From positions 124,001-188,000 of the forward strand of contig NZ_JAMGBG010000013.1 of the NCBI RefSeq assembly GCF_023516595.1: a stretch of 64,000 nucleotides of DNA, written 5' to 3'. This DNA comes from Streptomyces neyagawaensis. GTDB lineage: Bacteria; Actinomycetota; Actinomycetes; Streptomycetales; Streptomycetaceae. A model generated the notes under the pieces. The model did not search any database, was not told the origin of the DNA, and saw only the letters and a list, made by a program, of their open reading frames with translations. This document shows positions 16,214-24,880 of the stretch, one piece after another. The translations under genes were made by a program, and so were the position numbers. Position 1 is the stretch's first letter, and each line of letters opens with the position of its first letter.

Positions 16214-16882
16214 ATGCAGCATGAGCCCATGACCTCTCCCTCGCCCGTCGGTTCCGTCTCGACGTCGTCCGTGCTCGACCTCGCTGCCGTCGTCCCGGTC
16301 GTCGTTGTCGAGGACGCCTCCGACGCCGTGCCGCTCGCGCGGGCGTTGGTCGCCGGGGGGCTGCCGGCGATCGAGGTGACGTTGCGGACCCCTGCCGGGC
16401 TCGACGCGATCCGGGCGATCGCCGGGGCCGTGCCGGACGCGGTGGTCGGGGCGGGCACGGTCCTCACGCCGGAACAGGTGACGGCGGCGGTGCGGGCCGG
16501 GGCGCGGTTCCTGGTGAGTCCCGGCTGGACGGACGCCCTGCTGACGGCGATGCAGGCGTCCGGGGTGCCGTTCCTGCCCGGGGTGTCGACCACGTCGGAG
16601 GTCGTGGCGCTGCTGGAGCGCGGTGTACGGGAGATGAAGTTCTTCCCGGCGCAGGCGGCCGGGGGTACGGCCTATCTGAAGTCGCTCGCGGGGCCGTTGC
16701 CGCAGGCCCGGTTCTGCCCGACCGGAGGGATCGGGCCGGACAACGCGCCCGAGTACCTCGCCCTCCCCAACGTCGGCTGCGTCGGCGGGACCTGGATGCT
16801 CCCGGCCGACGCGATCGCCGCACGGGACTGGGGACGGGTCGAGGCGCTGGCGCGTAGCGCGGCGGCCCTGCTCGGAGCGTAG
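16214..16882 (+). CDS. eda: KDPG/KHG aldolase (2-dehydro-3-deoxy-phosphogluconate aldolase)
   Basis: A 222-residue class I aldolase that splits KDPG to pyruvate and glyceraldehyde 3-phosphate, and KHG to pyruvate and glyoxylate, in Entner-Doudoroff or uronate metabolism. Motifs are GGLPAIEVTLRTPAGLDAI with the catalytic Glu, VGAGTVLTPEQV, RFLVSPGWTDALL, FLPGVSTTSEV, and the Schiff-base Lys (about residue 142) in REMKFFPAQAAGG, then CPTGGIGPDNAPEYL. The ATG at 16214 follows GGAGAGG; a second ATG at 16229 is possible. No other ED-pathway gene is adjacent. Confidence 0.92.
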   Translation: MQHEPMTSPSPVGSVSTSSVLDLAAVVPVVVVEDASDAVPLARALVAGGLPAIEVTLRTPAGLDAIRAIAGAVPDAVVGAGTVLTPEQVTAAVRAGARFLVSPGWTDALLTAMQASGVPFLPGVSTTSEVVALLERGVREMKFFPAQAAGGTAYLKSLAGPLPQARFCPTGGIGPDNAPEYLALPNVGCVGGTWMLPADAIAARDWGRVEALARSAAALLGA

Positions 16883-16941
16883 AGCACCTGCGCGGGGCTC
16901 ACCCGGCCGGCACCGCGACCGATCCCTGCGGCCGTCGCCGC

Positions 16942-18504
16942 TCAGCGCAGATGTGACGTGTCGTTGAGGAGGCGGAGCGTGGCATTGCCGTCGGCGTAGT
17001 AGGCCAGGGCCGTCAGAGAAGCCGCCGACAGTTCCATGCGGAACAGGGACTCGGGGGGCGCTCCGAGGGCCAGGCGGACCAGGGTCTTGATCGGCGTGAC
17101 ATGGCTGACGAGCAGGACCGTACGGCCCCGGTGCGCCTCGGTCAGCCGGTCGCGGGTGGCGGCGACCCGCTGGGCGACGGCCTCGAAGCTCTCCCCGCCG
17201 CCGGTGGGCTCCGCGTCCGGTGAGGCGAGCCAGGCGTTCATGTCGTCGGGGTACCGCTCCCGGACCTCGCCGAAGGTGAGCCCCTCCCACGCGCCGAAGT
17301 CCGTCTCCCGCAGCCCGTCATCGAGGGTCACGCCCAGCCCGAGGCGGGCCGCGACGATCTCCGCCGTCTCCCGGCAGCGGGCCAGCGGCGACGACACGAC
17401 CTCCTGGATCGTCCCCCGGGCGGCCAGCGCGGCGGCGACCCGTTCCGCCTGGTAGCGGCCGACGTCGGAGAGGGACGGGTCGGAACCGCCGCTCCCCGAG
17501 AACCGCTTCTGGGGCGTCAGGGCCGTCTCCCCGTGCCGGAGCAGCACGAAGGTCGCGGGGGTTCCGAGATCGGGGGCCGTCGAGGCGACGTTCCTCGCGG
17601 CACGGATGTCGGCGGCGGCCTTCCGGCCCGCCGAGGCATCGGACACCGCCCCACCCGGGGGCTCAGCCGCCCCGCCCGCAGAGACATCGGCGACAGCCCC
17701 GGCAGAAGCAGCAGCGGCAGCAGAGGCCCCGACGGCGGCACCGGCCGGGGGCTCGACGGCGGCACCCGCAGGGGTCTCGGCGGCGGCACCCGCAGGGGTC
17801 TCGGCGGCGGCACCGGTGGAGGGCTCGACGGCGCGACGGAAGGGCTCGACGGCGCGACGGGAGGGCTCGGCGGCTGTCGTCCTCGGTCCCGTTCCGCCCT
17901 CGTCACCCTGGTCGTTCCCGGCCCCTCCCCGCGCGCCCGCCAGCGCGGCTCTGGCCCTCGCCGCGCCCGCGGCCGCGTCGCCGGGCGGACCCGACGGCTC
18001 GGGCACGGCGGCGGACGCGGCAGCCCCCGCCCCCTGCCGGGTCGCGCGGGTGTCGAGGTCCGCCGTGGACATGGACGGCGACCACTGCTCGCCCCGCTTG
18101 CCCGCGTCCATCGCCTCGTTGGCGAGCCGGTCGGCGTGCTTGTTCTGGTCGCGCGGGATCCACTCGTACGTGACATGGCCGGGGGCGTAGACCCGCTGGG
18201 CCTCGGCGGCCAGCGGCTTCATGTCGGGGTGCTTGATCTTCCAGCGGCCCGACATCTGCTCCACGACGAGCTTGGAGTCCATCCGGACGCGGACGGTGGC
18301 CGCCGGGTCCAGCGCGTACGCCGCCTTCAGACCCGCGATGAGGCCCCGGTACTCGGCGACGTTGTTCGTGGCGACCCCGATGTACTCGGCGGCCTCCACC
18401 AGCGGCTCCCCCGTCGCCCCGTCGAGGACGACCGAACCGTAGCCCGCGGGCCCCGGGTTGCCCCGGGACCCCCCGTCGGCCTCGACGATGAACTCCCGTA
18501 CCAC
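16942..18504 (-). CDS. Bifunctional RNase HI / CobC-like histidine phosphatase
   Basis: A 520-residue fusion known from mycobacteria (Rv2228c-type). Residues 1-140 are RNase HI with the catalytic Asp in VEADGGSRGNPGPAG, a Glu in TNNVAEYRGL and an Asp in VRMDSKLVVEQ, and would remove RNA from RNA-DNA hybrids. Residues from about 318 are a histidine phosphatase (FVLLRHGET, catalytic His near 324; SSPLARCRETAEI; VSHVTPIKTL) related to alpha-ribazole phosphatase of B12 synthesis. The roughly 165-residue linker is Ala/Pro/Glu-rich with repeats of the PAGAAAET type, much longer than in mycobacterial relatives. It lies immediately downstream of the zinc-ribbon and Nif3 genes on the same strand, an arrangement common in actinobacteria. 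Confidence 0.93.
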   Translation of the reverse strand: MVREFIVEADGGSRGNPGPAGYGSVVLDGATGEPLVEAAEYIGVATNNVAEYRGLIAGLKAAYALDPAATVRVRMDSKLVVEQMSGRWKIKHPDMKPLAAEAQRVYAPGHVTYEWIPRDQNKHADRLANEAMDAGKRGEQWSPSMSTADLDTRATRQGAGAAASAAVPEPSGPPGDAAAGAARARAALAGARGGAGNDQGDEGGTGPRTTAAEPSRRAVEPFRRAVEPSTGAAAETPAGAAAETPAGAAVEPPAGAAVGASAAAAASAGAVADVSAGGAAEPPGGAVSDASAGRKAAADIRAARNVASTAPDLGTPATFVLLRHGETALTPQKRFSGSGGSDPSLSDVGRYQAERVAAALAARGTIQEVVSSPLARCRETAEIVAARLGLGVTLDDGLRETDFGAWEGLTFGEVRERYPDDMNAWLASPDAEPTGGGESFEAVAQRVAATRDRLTEAHRGRTVLLVSHVTPIKTLVRLALGAPPESLFRMELSAASLTALAYYADGNATLRLLNDTSHLR

Positions 18505-18548
18505 ATCAACCTCTTGGTCAGTCGACTACGGCCGCTCCCAGCCCCCGG

Positions 18549-19292
18549 CTACAGACCCGACTCCGAGGTGCGCACCAGGATGCGGCGGCAGTTCTCGCAG
18601 CGGACGACCGTGTCGGGCGCGGCCTTGCGGATCTCGCTCAGCTCGGTGATCGCCAGCTCCTGGCGGCAGCCCTGGCAGGTGCGCTGGTACAGCTTGGCCG
18701 CGCCGATGCCGCCCTGCTGCTCGCGGAGCTTGTCGTAGAGCTTGAGGAGGTCGGCGGGGACGGACGCGGCGATGACCTCGCGCTCCTTGGTCACCGAGGC
18801 GGCCTCGCCGTCGAGCTCCTCGAAGGCCGCGTCCCGGCGGGCGGTCGCGTCGTCGATCCTGCCCTGGACGGCGCCGACCCGCTCGGTCAGCTCGGCGACC
18901 CGCTCCTGCGCGGACTCCCGGCGCTCCATGACCTCCAGGACGATGTCCTCCAGGTCGCCCTGCCGCTTGGCGAGGGAGGCGATCTCGCGCTGGAGGTTCT
19001 CCAGGTCCTTCGGGGAGCTGACCGCGCCCGAGTCCAGGCGCTGCTGGTCGCGGGTGGCGCGCTGGCGCACCTGGTCCACGTCCTGTTCGGCCTTGGTCTG
19101 CTCGCGGGCGGTGTCGCTCTCCTCGGTCTGCGCGGCGACGAGGAGGTCGCGCAGCTGGGTGAGGTCCTTCGTCAACGACTCGATCTCGGCGTGCTCGGGC
19201 AGCGACCTCCGCTTGTGCGCGAGCTGCTGGAGGCGTACGTCGAGTGCTTGGACGTCGAGGAGTCGGATCTGGTCGGCGGGCGCGGCGTTCAG
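18549..19292 (-). CDS. Coiled-coil protein with C4 zinc ribbon
   Basis: A 247-residue protein: long antiparallel coiled coil (about 15-190, rich in Glu/Arg heptads) and a C-terminal zinc ribbon with CQGC...CENC. The family is conserved next to Nif3 and RNase H across actinobacteria. Proposed roles are nucleic-acid or RNA-polymerase related, but none is proven here. No ATG or GTG precedes the conserved start NAAPADQIRLLDVQALD. The codon there is CTG (19290-19292), overlapping the Nif3 stop as CTGA with GGGAG upstream. A CTG start by translational coupling is therefore the best reading. Confidence 0.85.
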   Translation of the reverse strand: MNAAPADQIRLLDVQALDVRLQQLAHKRRSLPEHAEIESLTKDLTQLRDLLVAAQTEESDTAREQTKAEQDVDQVRQRATRDQQRLDSGAVSSPKDLENLQREIASLAKRQGDLEDIVLEVMERRESAQERVAELTERVGAVQGRIDDATARRDAAFEELDGEAASVTKEREVIAASVPADLLKLYDKLREQQGGIGAAKLYQRTCQGCRQELAITELSEIRKAAPDTVVRCENCRRILVRTSESGL

Positions 19293-20164
19293 TTGGGGGC
19301 TCCCAGGTTGTCGGTGGCGGTGGTGGACGCCGCGTGGGCGGTCCAGGGGTCGGTGACCGTCTTCGAGACGTGGACGCGCAGGCCCCATCCCTTGCGGTCG
19401 GAGATCTCGTCGAGCTGGGCGGCGGCCAGCTCGCACCAGGGCCATTCGGTGGCCCAGTGCGCCGCGTCGAGCAGCGCGAGGGAGGTGGCGGCGGCCTCCG
19501 TCGTACGGGCGACCGCCTCGGAGGCGGGGTGATGGCGCAGGTCCGCGGTGAGGAACGCGTCGACACCGGCCGCGCGTACGTCGTCGAAGAGGCTGTCGCC
19601 GGAGCCGCCGCTGACGGCGACCGTGCGGACCAGCGCCTCAGGGTCGCCGGCGACGCGGATGCCCTGCGCGGTGGCGGGCAGCCGCTCGGCGGCCCGCGCG
19701 GCCAGCTCCCGCACGGTCAGCGGGTGGTCCAGCTCGCAGACCCGGCCGAGACCGCGCCGCCCGGCGGGGTCGGAGGGGTCCGGCACGAGGGGCCGTACGA
19801 CCCGCAGGTCCAGCGCCCCGGCGAGGGCGTCGCTGACTCCGGGGTCGGCGGTGTCCGCGTTGGTGTGGGCGACGTGCAGCGCGATGTCGTTCTTGATGAG
19901 GGTGTGCACGACGTGGCCCTTGAACGTGGAGGCCGCCACCGTCGTCGTCCCGCGCAGATACAGCGGATGGTGCGTGACCAGCAGGTCCGCCCCCAGCTTC
20001 ACCGCCTCCTCGACGATCTCCCGCACGGGGTCGACCGCGAGGAGGACCCGGGTGACCTCCTGGTCGGGGTCGCCGCAGACCGTGCCGACCGCGTCCCACC
20101 CCTCGGCCCTCTCGGGCGGCCAGAGGGCGTCGAGCTCGGCGATGACTTCAGACAGACGGGGCAC
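19289..20164 (-). CDS. Nif3-like dinuclear metal-centre protein
   Basis: A 291-residue NIF3/YbgI-family protein that assembles as hexameric toroids with two metal ions per subunit; its cellular role is still uncertain (GTP cyclohydrolase-like or RNA-linked in some species). Metal ligands are visible as LLVTHHPLYL, VAHTNADTAD, and the later LTADLRHHPASEA. The GTG at 20164 is preferred; a TTG two codons upstream (20170) is possible with AGGTAG before it. It is first of a leftward operon: Nif3, zinc-ribbon protein, RNase H/phosphatase. Confidence 0.9.
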   Translation of the reverse strand: MPRLSEVIAELDALWPPERAEGWDAVGTVCGDPDQEVTRVLLAVDPVREIVEEAVKLGADLLVTHHPLYLRGTTTVAASTFKGHVVHTLIKNDIALHVAHTNADTADPGVSDALAGALDLRVVRPLVPDPSDPAGRRGLGRVCELDHPLTVRELAARAAERLPATAQGIRVAGDPEALVRTVAVSGGSGDSLFDDVRAAGVDAFLTADLRHHPASEAVARTTEAAATSLALLDAAHWATEWPWCELAAAQLDEISDRKGWGLRVHVSKTVTDPWTAHAASTTATDNLGAPN

Positions 20165-20520
20165 GCACAAAGGCTACCTGCACCACTGCCGTCCCCGACC
20201 GGCCACGGGTCACTTGACCAGCCGCCCCGACATCCGCCCACCACGACCCACTGCCCCCGCCCACCGCGCCCGACGGCTCCCGCCCGCCGCACTCACCGCT
20301 CCCCGCCCGCCTCCCCGCCCGCCTCGCCTGTCGCTCCCCGCGCCGATCGCCGCCCTCTCCCCGGGCCTCCGTCCGCGTCCCTCGACACGTCCGGCAGCAC
20401 ACATCTCGCCGTTCCCTCAGGCGAATCGCGGGATGAGCACCCTTATGTGTGAAGGGGAAGCCCGGTTGTCCCACGTCTGTGCGCGCGAAAACTAGCTTCA
20501 TGGTCGGAGGTGATCGAACG
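20165..20520. other. Divergent intergenic region, no gene recognised
   Basis: About 355 bases between the leftward Nif3 gene and the rightward gene at 20521. It is C-rich, without convincing open frames or an RNA fold I recognise. A strong ribosome site GGAGGTGATC lies at 20506-20515, and a TAGCTT -10-like box at 20493 may serve the rightward gene. Confidence 0.5.
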
Positions 20521-22059
20521 ATGACGGCCTGTGCATCCCCATCCCCCACGACGGGCCACGGGAACGAGGCGGGACAGGGGCACGACGACAGCGAGGAAGG
20601 CTCCCCCGGCGACGGGAAGCAGAAACGGTACGCGTCACCGCCCGGCTGCGTGATCACCGTGGACGGGAGCTACGGGGCACGCCTCGCCCTCGCCGGCGAC
20701 GACTCCTGGTTCCCCGAGCGCTGGACCCTCGACGGCCCCGAGCCGTACGCCGTACCGCTGCCCGCCAGCCAGCCCGAGGAGCCCGGCACCGAGGTCCTCC
20801 CCCTGACCGACGGCCGTGTCCTCATCCACCGGCTGGCGGCCGAACGGCATCTGTTCTCGCTCCTCTACCCGACCGGACCCGGCACCGGTGAACTGCTCCT
20901 CGGCGCCGTCGAGTGCGGGGACCCCACGACCGAGCTGCGGCTGCTGCCGCCCAGCCCGTGCGGGGAGTGGGCCTACGCCCTCGCCGTGGGCCGGAGCTCC
21001 ACGGCGGTGTGGCTGGTGGCGGGCGGGGCGTTCGGGCCGGAGCCGGTGGCGGAGGTCCCGGGGCGGTGCTCGGGCGGGGTCTGGCTGGACGGGGCGGGCC
21101 GGCTGCTCGCCCTGGACCGGGAGGCGGACGGCCGGACCAAGACGGTCGTGGTGGACCTGGAGGGGGGCGAGGTCTCACCCCTCCTCCAGATCGCGGAGGA
21201 CAGCAACGACCGGCTGCTGCTGGCCGACCCCGACAGCGGGCTGCTGCTGATCAGTTCGGACGCGCCCTCGCCCGGCCACGACCGGCTCGGCTGGGGCGTG
21301 CTGGGCAGCACCCTGCCGGTCCGCTTCCCCGAGTGCCTGCGCGTCCCCGACGACCATCGCATGACCCCCTTCGCCATCCAGCCGGGCCAGATCCTGACCC
21401 CGGAGAGCTGCGCGGTCGCGCTCCGCGTGGACGGCGCCCGGGGCAGCTGGGTCGGCCTGTGGCGCCCGGCCTCCCGGCAGGTCCACCATCTGCCCGCCCC
21501 CGAGGGATGGTTGACGGGAGCCGGACTGTGGACCAGGGACGGAGTGCTGCAACTGCCCTACGCCACGGGGATGGTGCGGTGCGGGGTGGCACGGGTCGGA
21601 GTGCCTTGGGCGGACGAGCCGGACGCCTGCGAACCGCCGTACGAGGGACCGGCGCACGAGGATGCGTTGGGGGTGGTGCCGGCGTGCGAGGGGGCGCCGC
21701 CGGATGAGCGCGGTGCGCCGAGCGCGCCCGGAACGCCGGGTACGCCGAGCGCGCCCGGAACGCCTGAGACGCCGGGACCGCCCAGCGCACCAGGCGGGTT
21801 GGACGCGCCCAGCGCATCAGGGGTGGGCGGCGCCTTTGGGGAGCCAGGAGCGCCGGGTGAATCCGTAGGGGCGGTGGCACTGATGGGGGTGACGGGCACC
21901 GCGGAACTCCCGCCCGAGACCGAGACCGAGACCGAGACCGAACCCGAGCCCGAACCCGCGAGTGTGGCGGCGGGCGGGCTCGCCGTCGCGGCCCGGCCGG
22001 TGCCGTTGCAACAGGCGCCGCTGGAAGGGCGGGTGAACGAGGAGGTGACCGTTGGGTGA
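20521..22059 (+). CDS. Hypothetical protein, propeller-like with collagen-like tail
   Basis: A 512-residue protein of unknown function with no signal peptide. Residues about 40-390 alternate short beta segments and Trp/Gly/Asp turns (GVWLDGAGRLLALDRE, GSWVGLWRPASRQVHHLP), suggesting a beta-propeller similar to WD40-like sugar or kinase-associated proteins. Residues about 400-460 are a Gly-x-Pro-like low-complexity tract (APGTPGTPSAPGTPETPGPP), then a Glu/Thr repeat ETETETETEPEPEP. The start is fixed by GGAGGTGATC upstream of the ATG; the longer frame from 20449 lacks such a site. Confidence 0.7.
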   Translation: MTACASPSPTTGHGNEAGQGHDDSEEGSPGDGKQKRYASPPGCVITVDGSYGARLALAGDDSWFPERWTLDGPEPYAVPLPASQPEEPGTEVLPLTDGRVLIHRLAAERHLFSLLYPTGPGTGELLLGAVECGDPTTELRLLPPSPCGEWAYALAVGRSSTAVWLVAGGAFGPEPVAEVPGRCSGGVWLDGAGRLLALDREADGRTKTVVVDLEGGEVSPLLQIAEDSNDRLLLADPDSGLLLISSDAPSPGHDRLGWGVLGSTLPVRFPECLRVPDDHRMTPFAIQPGQILTPESCAVALRVDGARGSWVGLWRPASRQVHHLPAPEGWLTGAGLWTRDGVLQLPYATGMVRCGVARVGVPWADEPDACEPPYEGPAHEDALGVVPACEGAPPDERGAPSAPGTPGTPSAPGTPETPGPPSAPGGLDAPSASGVGGAFGEPGAPGESVGAVALMGVTGTAELPPETETETETEPEPEPASVAAGGLAVAARPVPLQQAPLEGRVNEEVTVG

Positions 22060-22203
22060 GGTGCTCATGCCCGGGCCTGTGCGAGTTTCGGCCAACGCGT
22101 CACGGGGGAGGCCGACACGCCCTTGGGCGCCTTCGGATCGTGCACCAAGGGCCGTTAAACTCACCCGCCTGTAAGAAGATCATGCCGACGGGGAACACTT
22201 TCC

Positions 22204-22365
22204 ATGAGCGACGCGCACACCACTCAGCCGCCCACTGCCGACCCCCACGAGGCGGAAGGCCATGGCAGGCACCGGGGCCAGATCTCGGCCCACGACGCCG
22301 AGACGACGCCTCGCGGGCGTCACCGCAAGCCGGTCGAGCAGGCGGAGACGACGACGGCCGCCTAA
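22204..22365 (+). CDS. Small hydrophilic protein (53 aa)
   Basis: The plus strand encodes 53 residues starting MSDAHTTQPPTADPHEAEGH, rich in His, Thr, Glu and Arg and containing RHRGQISAHDAETTPRGRHR. A GGGGAA ribosome site lies eight bases before the ATG, and a strong bidirectional hairpin lies 125 bases downstream. Codon third positions are G/C-rich in frame. The function is unknown and the residues suggest a disordered protein. Confidence 0.5.
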   Translation: MSDAHTTQPPTADPHEAEGHGRHRGQISAHDAETTPRGRHRKPVEQAETTTAA

Positions 22366-22490
22366 CACAGCGGCACGAGTCATTTTCCGGCACCTCTCCG
22401 GTGCGCCTGCGGTACATCTACGGTCGGTCCGCACCTTCGATCTGAAGAAACGTCAATCCGACGCCGGACCGCACACCACCGCACCACCCG

Positions 22491-22519
22491 GCCCCGCCCC
22501 GTCACCGAGGGGGCGGGGC
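22491..22519. terminator. Bidirectional hairpin terminator
   Basis: GCCCCGCCCC (22491-22500) and GGGGCGGGGC (22510-22519) form a perfect 10-bp stem with a 9-base loop. It lies between the rightward small ORF and the leftward SDR gene, so it can stop transcripts from both sides. Confidence 0.75.
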
Positions 22520-22595
22520 TGTTGCGTGGGGCGGCGCGCACGGCGGGGCAAGGTGGGACGGCCCGGCCGGACGGGGGGCGATGCGGCGCGGTCGG

Positions 22596-23546
22596 TCAGT
22601 CGGACCCGTCGCGCTTGCGGAGCCCCAGGACCTCCGTCGCCGCGAAGGTCTCCCCCTGAGGGCGGTCGGCGTAGTACGGGGTGAGGAGGCCGTCCAGTTC
22701 GTCGTACGTGAACGCGTCCTGCTTGGTGTCGAACTGCGCCTGTACCCGCGGCCGTTCGACGATCGCGACCATGCCGCCGTGGACGACGAGGACCTGTCCG
22801 TTGATGTGTCCGGCGGCGGGTGAGGCCAAGTAGCCGACGAGTGGGGCGACATGTTCCGGGGCGAGCGGGTCGGGTCCCTGCTCGGGGCGGGCGAGGCCGG
22901 CGAACACGTCCTCCGTCATCCGGGTCCGCGCCCGGGGGCAGATCACGTTCGCCGTGACGCCGTACCGGGCGAGCGCCTGCGCCGAGGACGTGGTCAGACC
23001 GACGATCCCGCCCTTGGCCGCCGCGTAGTTGGGCTGTCCTGCCGAGCCGGCGAGGAACGCCTCCGACGAGGTGTTCACGATCCGCCCGTACACCGGCGCA
23101 CCGGCCGTCTTCGACCTCTCCCGCCAGTGCGCGGACGCGAAGCGGATCGTGTTGAAGTGGCCCTTGAGGTGGACCCGGATCACCGAGTCCCACTCGTCCT
23201 CGGACATCGAGAAGACCATCCGGTCGCGCAGGATGCCCGCGTTGTTGACCAGGATGTCCAGCTTCCCGAACGCGCCGATCGCCGACTCGACCAGTTCGCG
23301 CGCCTGGCGGTGGTCGGAGACGTCACCGGTGTGGACGAGGGCGCGGCCGCCCGTGGCCCCTATCTCCGCCGCGACCTCCTCTGCGGGTCCGCTGGACGCG
23401 CCGCCGCTGCCGTCCCGGCCCGGCTGCCCGTAGTCGTTGACGACGACGGCCGCGCCGAGCCGGGCCAGCTCCAGCGCCTCGGCCCGGCCGAGACCCCGGC
23501 CCGCGCCGGTGACGATCGCCGACAGTCCCTCCAGTGGCAATGACAT
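22596..23546 (-). CDS. SDR-family dehydrogenase, MFE-2/hsd4A-like
   Basis: A 316-residue short-chain dehydrogenase resembling the D-3-hydroxyacyl-CoA dehydrogenase part of peroxisomal multifunctional enzyme 2 and mycobacterial hsd4A-like enzymes. It should oxidise 3-hydroxyacyl-CoA with NAD+. The Rossmann motif is VTGAGRGLGRAEAL near residue 12; NNAGILRDRMVFSMSEDEW is typical of the MFE-2 group. NTSSEAFLAG and NYAAAKGG supply the Ser, Tyr and Lys of the active site. The ATG at 23546 has AAGG six bases upstream. It is third in a leftward set with the MaoC hydratase and Zn alcohol dehydrogenase genes, which supply adjacent beta-oxidation steps, and a KstR-type site heads the set. Confidence 0.88.
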   Translation of the reverse strand: MSLPLEGLSAIVTGAGRGLGRAEALELARLGAAVVVNDYGQPGRDGSGGASSGPAEEVAAEIGATGGRALVHTGDVSDHRQARELVESAIGAFGKLDILVNNAGILRDRMVFSMSEDEWDSVIRVHLKGHFNTIRFASAHWRERSKTAGAPVYGRIVNTSSEAFLAGSAGQPNYAAAKGGIVGLTTSSAQALARYGVTANVICPRARTRMTEDVFAGLARPEQGPDPLAPEHVAPLVGYLASPAAGHINGQVLVVHGGMVAIVERPRVQAQFDTKQDAFTYDELDGLLTPYYADRPQGETFAATEVLGLRKRDGSD

Positions 23547-23619
23547 GGGCATCCTTGAAGTCGTCGGAGATCGTCGGAGTTCGTCGGGCACGGCGGAACC
23601 GGCACGGGCGGCAGGGTCA

Positions 23620-23705
23620 GGGTCCCCCGAGCGTCCCTGGGCCACCCAGGCTGCCCGGGCCACCCGCGGGCTGCCCGGGCCACCCAGGCTGCCCGGAGCG
23701 CCCGG
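23620..23705. repeat. Tandem CTGCCCGGGCCACCC-type repeats
   Basis: The 164 bases between the ADH and SDR genes hold three to four copies of a 15-24 base unit around CTGCCCGGGCCACCC, and a shorter GTCGGAG-TTCGTCGG repeat nearer the SDR start. The units are self-complementary in part and could fold as hairpins that tune expression of the downstream SDR gene. Confidence 0.65.
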
Positions 23706-23710
23706 TGGCG

Positions 23711-24787
23711 TCAGATCTCTATGCAGGTGCGCAGCGCGGCCCCCGTGCGCATCTGGTCCAGTGCCTCGTTGATGTCGGCGAGTGGCACCCGGTGGGTGAT
23801 GAGGCCCTCCAGGTCGATGCGGCCGGCCCGCCACAGGGCGATGGCCCGCTCGTAGGAGCGCAGGACGTCGCCGCCGCCGTACATGGACGGCAGGATGCGC
23901 TTCTCGTCGAAGAACAGCTCGAACATGCTGAGCTGGAGGAAGTCGTCCATGGCGCCCGCGCCGACGACGACGAGGGTGCCGCCGCGCCGGGTGTTCTCGT
24001 ACGCGGTGCGGGCGGTGGCCGAGCGGCCGACGACCTCGAAGACATAGTCGAAGCCCTCGCCGCCGGTGACGGACTGCTTGGCTTCGGCCAGTTCCTCCGG
24101 GGAGACGGCTTTGGTTGCGCCGAACTTCAGGGCGGCCTCGCGGCGCGCGGCCACCGGGTCGACGGCGACGATCTCGGCGGCGCCCTTGAGCCGGGCGCCC
24201 TGGATCGCCGAGATGCCGACACCGCCGCAGCCGATGACGGCGACCGACGCACCGGCCTCCACGTCGGCGGTGTTGAGGGCCGCGCCGAGCCCGGTGGTGA
24301 CACCGCAGCCGATGAGGGCGGCGACGTCGAACGGCACGTCGTCGGGGATCGGTACGGCGCACCCGGCGTCGACGACGACCTCCTCGGCGAACGTGCCGGT
24401 GCCCGCGAAGCCGAAGACGTCACCGGAGGGCCGCTTGAAGTTGGGAGTTCCGGCGTTGAGGAACCCGGCGAGGCACAGCTGGGTCTGGCCGCGCTTGCAG
24501 GCGGGACAGCTGCCGCAGGCCGGCAGCCAGCAGACGACGACCCGGTCGCCGGGCTTCAGGCCGCTCACGCCCTCCCCGACCTCGAGGATCTCGCCGGCGC
24601 CCTCGTGTCCGGGGACGAACGGGCCCGGCTGCGGCAGCACACCGGCCATCGCGGACAGGTCCGAGTGGCACAGCCCCGTGGCCCGCACCCGGATCTTCAC
24701 CTTGCCCGGCCCGAAGCCCGCGGCCTCGACATCGTCGAGCACCTCCAGCTTGTCCTGGCCGATCTCGTGCAGTACGGCTGCGCGCAT
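23711..24787 (-). CDS. Zinc-dependent alcohol dehydrogenase (class III-like, AdhB/AdhD type)
   Basis: A 358-residue medium-chain dehydrogenase with NAD+ specificity. The catalytic zinc site is shown by ATGLCHSDLSAM, GHEGAGEILEVG and the later IGCGVTTG. The structural zinc site is the four-Cys loop CGSCPACKRGQTQLC. The nucleotide fold is VAVIGCGGVGISAIQ. It resembles lipid- and sterol-associated dehydrogenases of mycobacteria. In this operon it would oxidise an alcohol made on a lipid or sterol side chain. The ATG at 24787 follows GGGGAG. A palindrome (24808-24823) sits just upstream, so a second promoter inside the operon is possible. Confidence 0.9.
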   Translation of the reverse strand: MRAAVLHEIGQDKLEVLDDVEAAGFGPGKVKIRVRATGLCHSDLSAMAGVLPQPGPFVPGHEGAGEILEVGEGVSGLKPGDRVVVCWLPACGSCPACKRGQTQLCLAGFLNAGTPNFKRPSGDVFGFAGTGTFAEEVVVDAGCAVPIPDDVPFDVAALIGCGVTTGLGAALNTADVEAGASVAVIGCGGVGISAIQGARLKGAAEIVAVDPVAARREAALKFGATKAVSPEELAEAKQSVTGGEGFDYVFEVVGRSATARTAYENTRRGGTLVVVGAGAMDDFLQLSMFELFFDEKRILPSMYGGGDVLRSYERAIALWRAGRIDLEGLITHRVPLADINEALDQMRTGAALRTCIEI

Positions 24788-24807
24788 GGTGCGGCTCCCC
24801 TCAGGAG

Positions 24808-24823
24808 TACCTGCCGGCAGTAA
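24808..24823. promoter_or_regulatory. Palindrome upstream of the alcohol dehydrogenase
   Basis: TACCTGCCGGCAGTAA lies 21 bases upstream of the ADH start. On the gene's strand it reads TTACTGCCGGCAGGTA. It shares CCGGCAGGTA with the exact palindromes at 39698 and 45623, which suggests one regulator for all three. Confidence 0.4.
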
Positions 24824-24880
24824 CCCGTCAGGAGTACGGAACCTGTCCGGCGTACTTGGCCTACGGTTGTGCTGAGCTGC

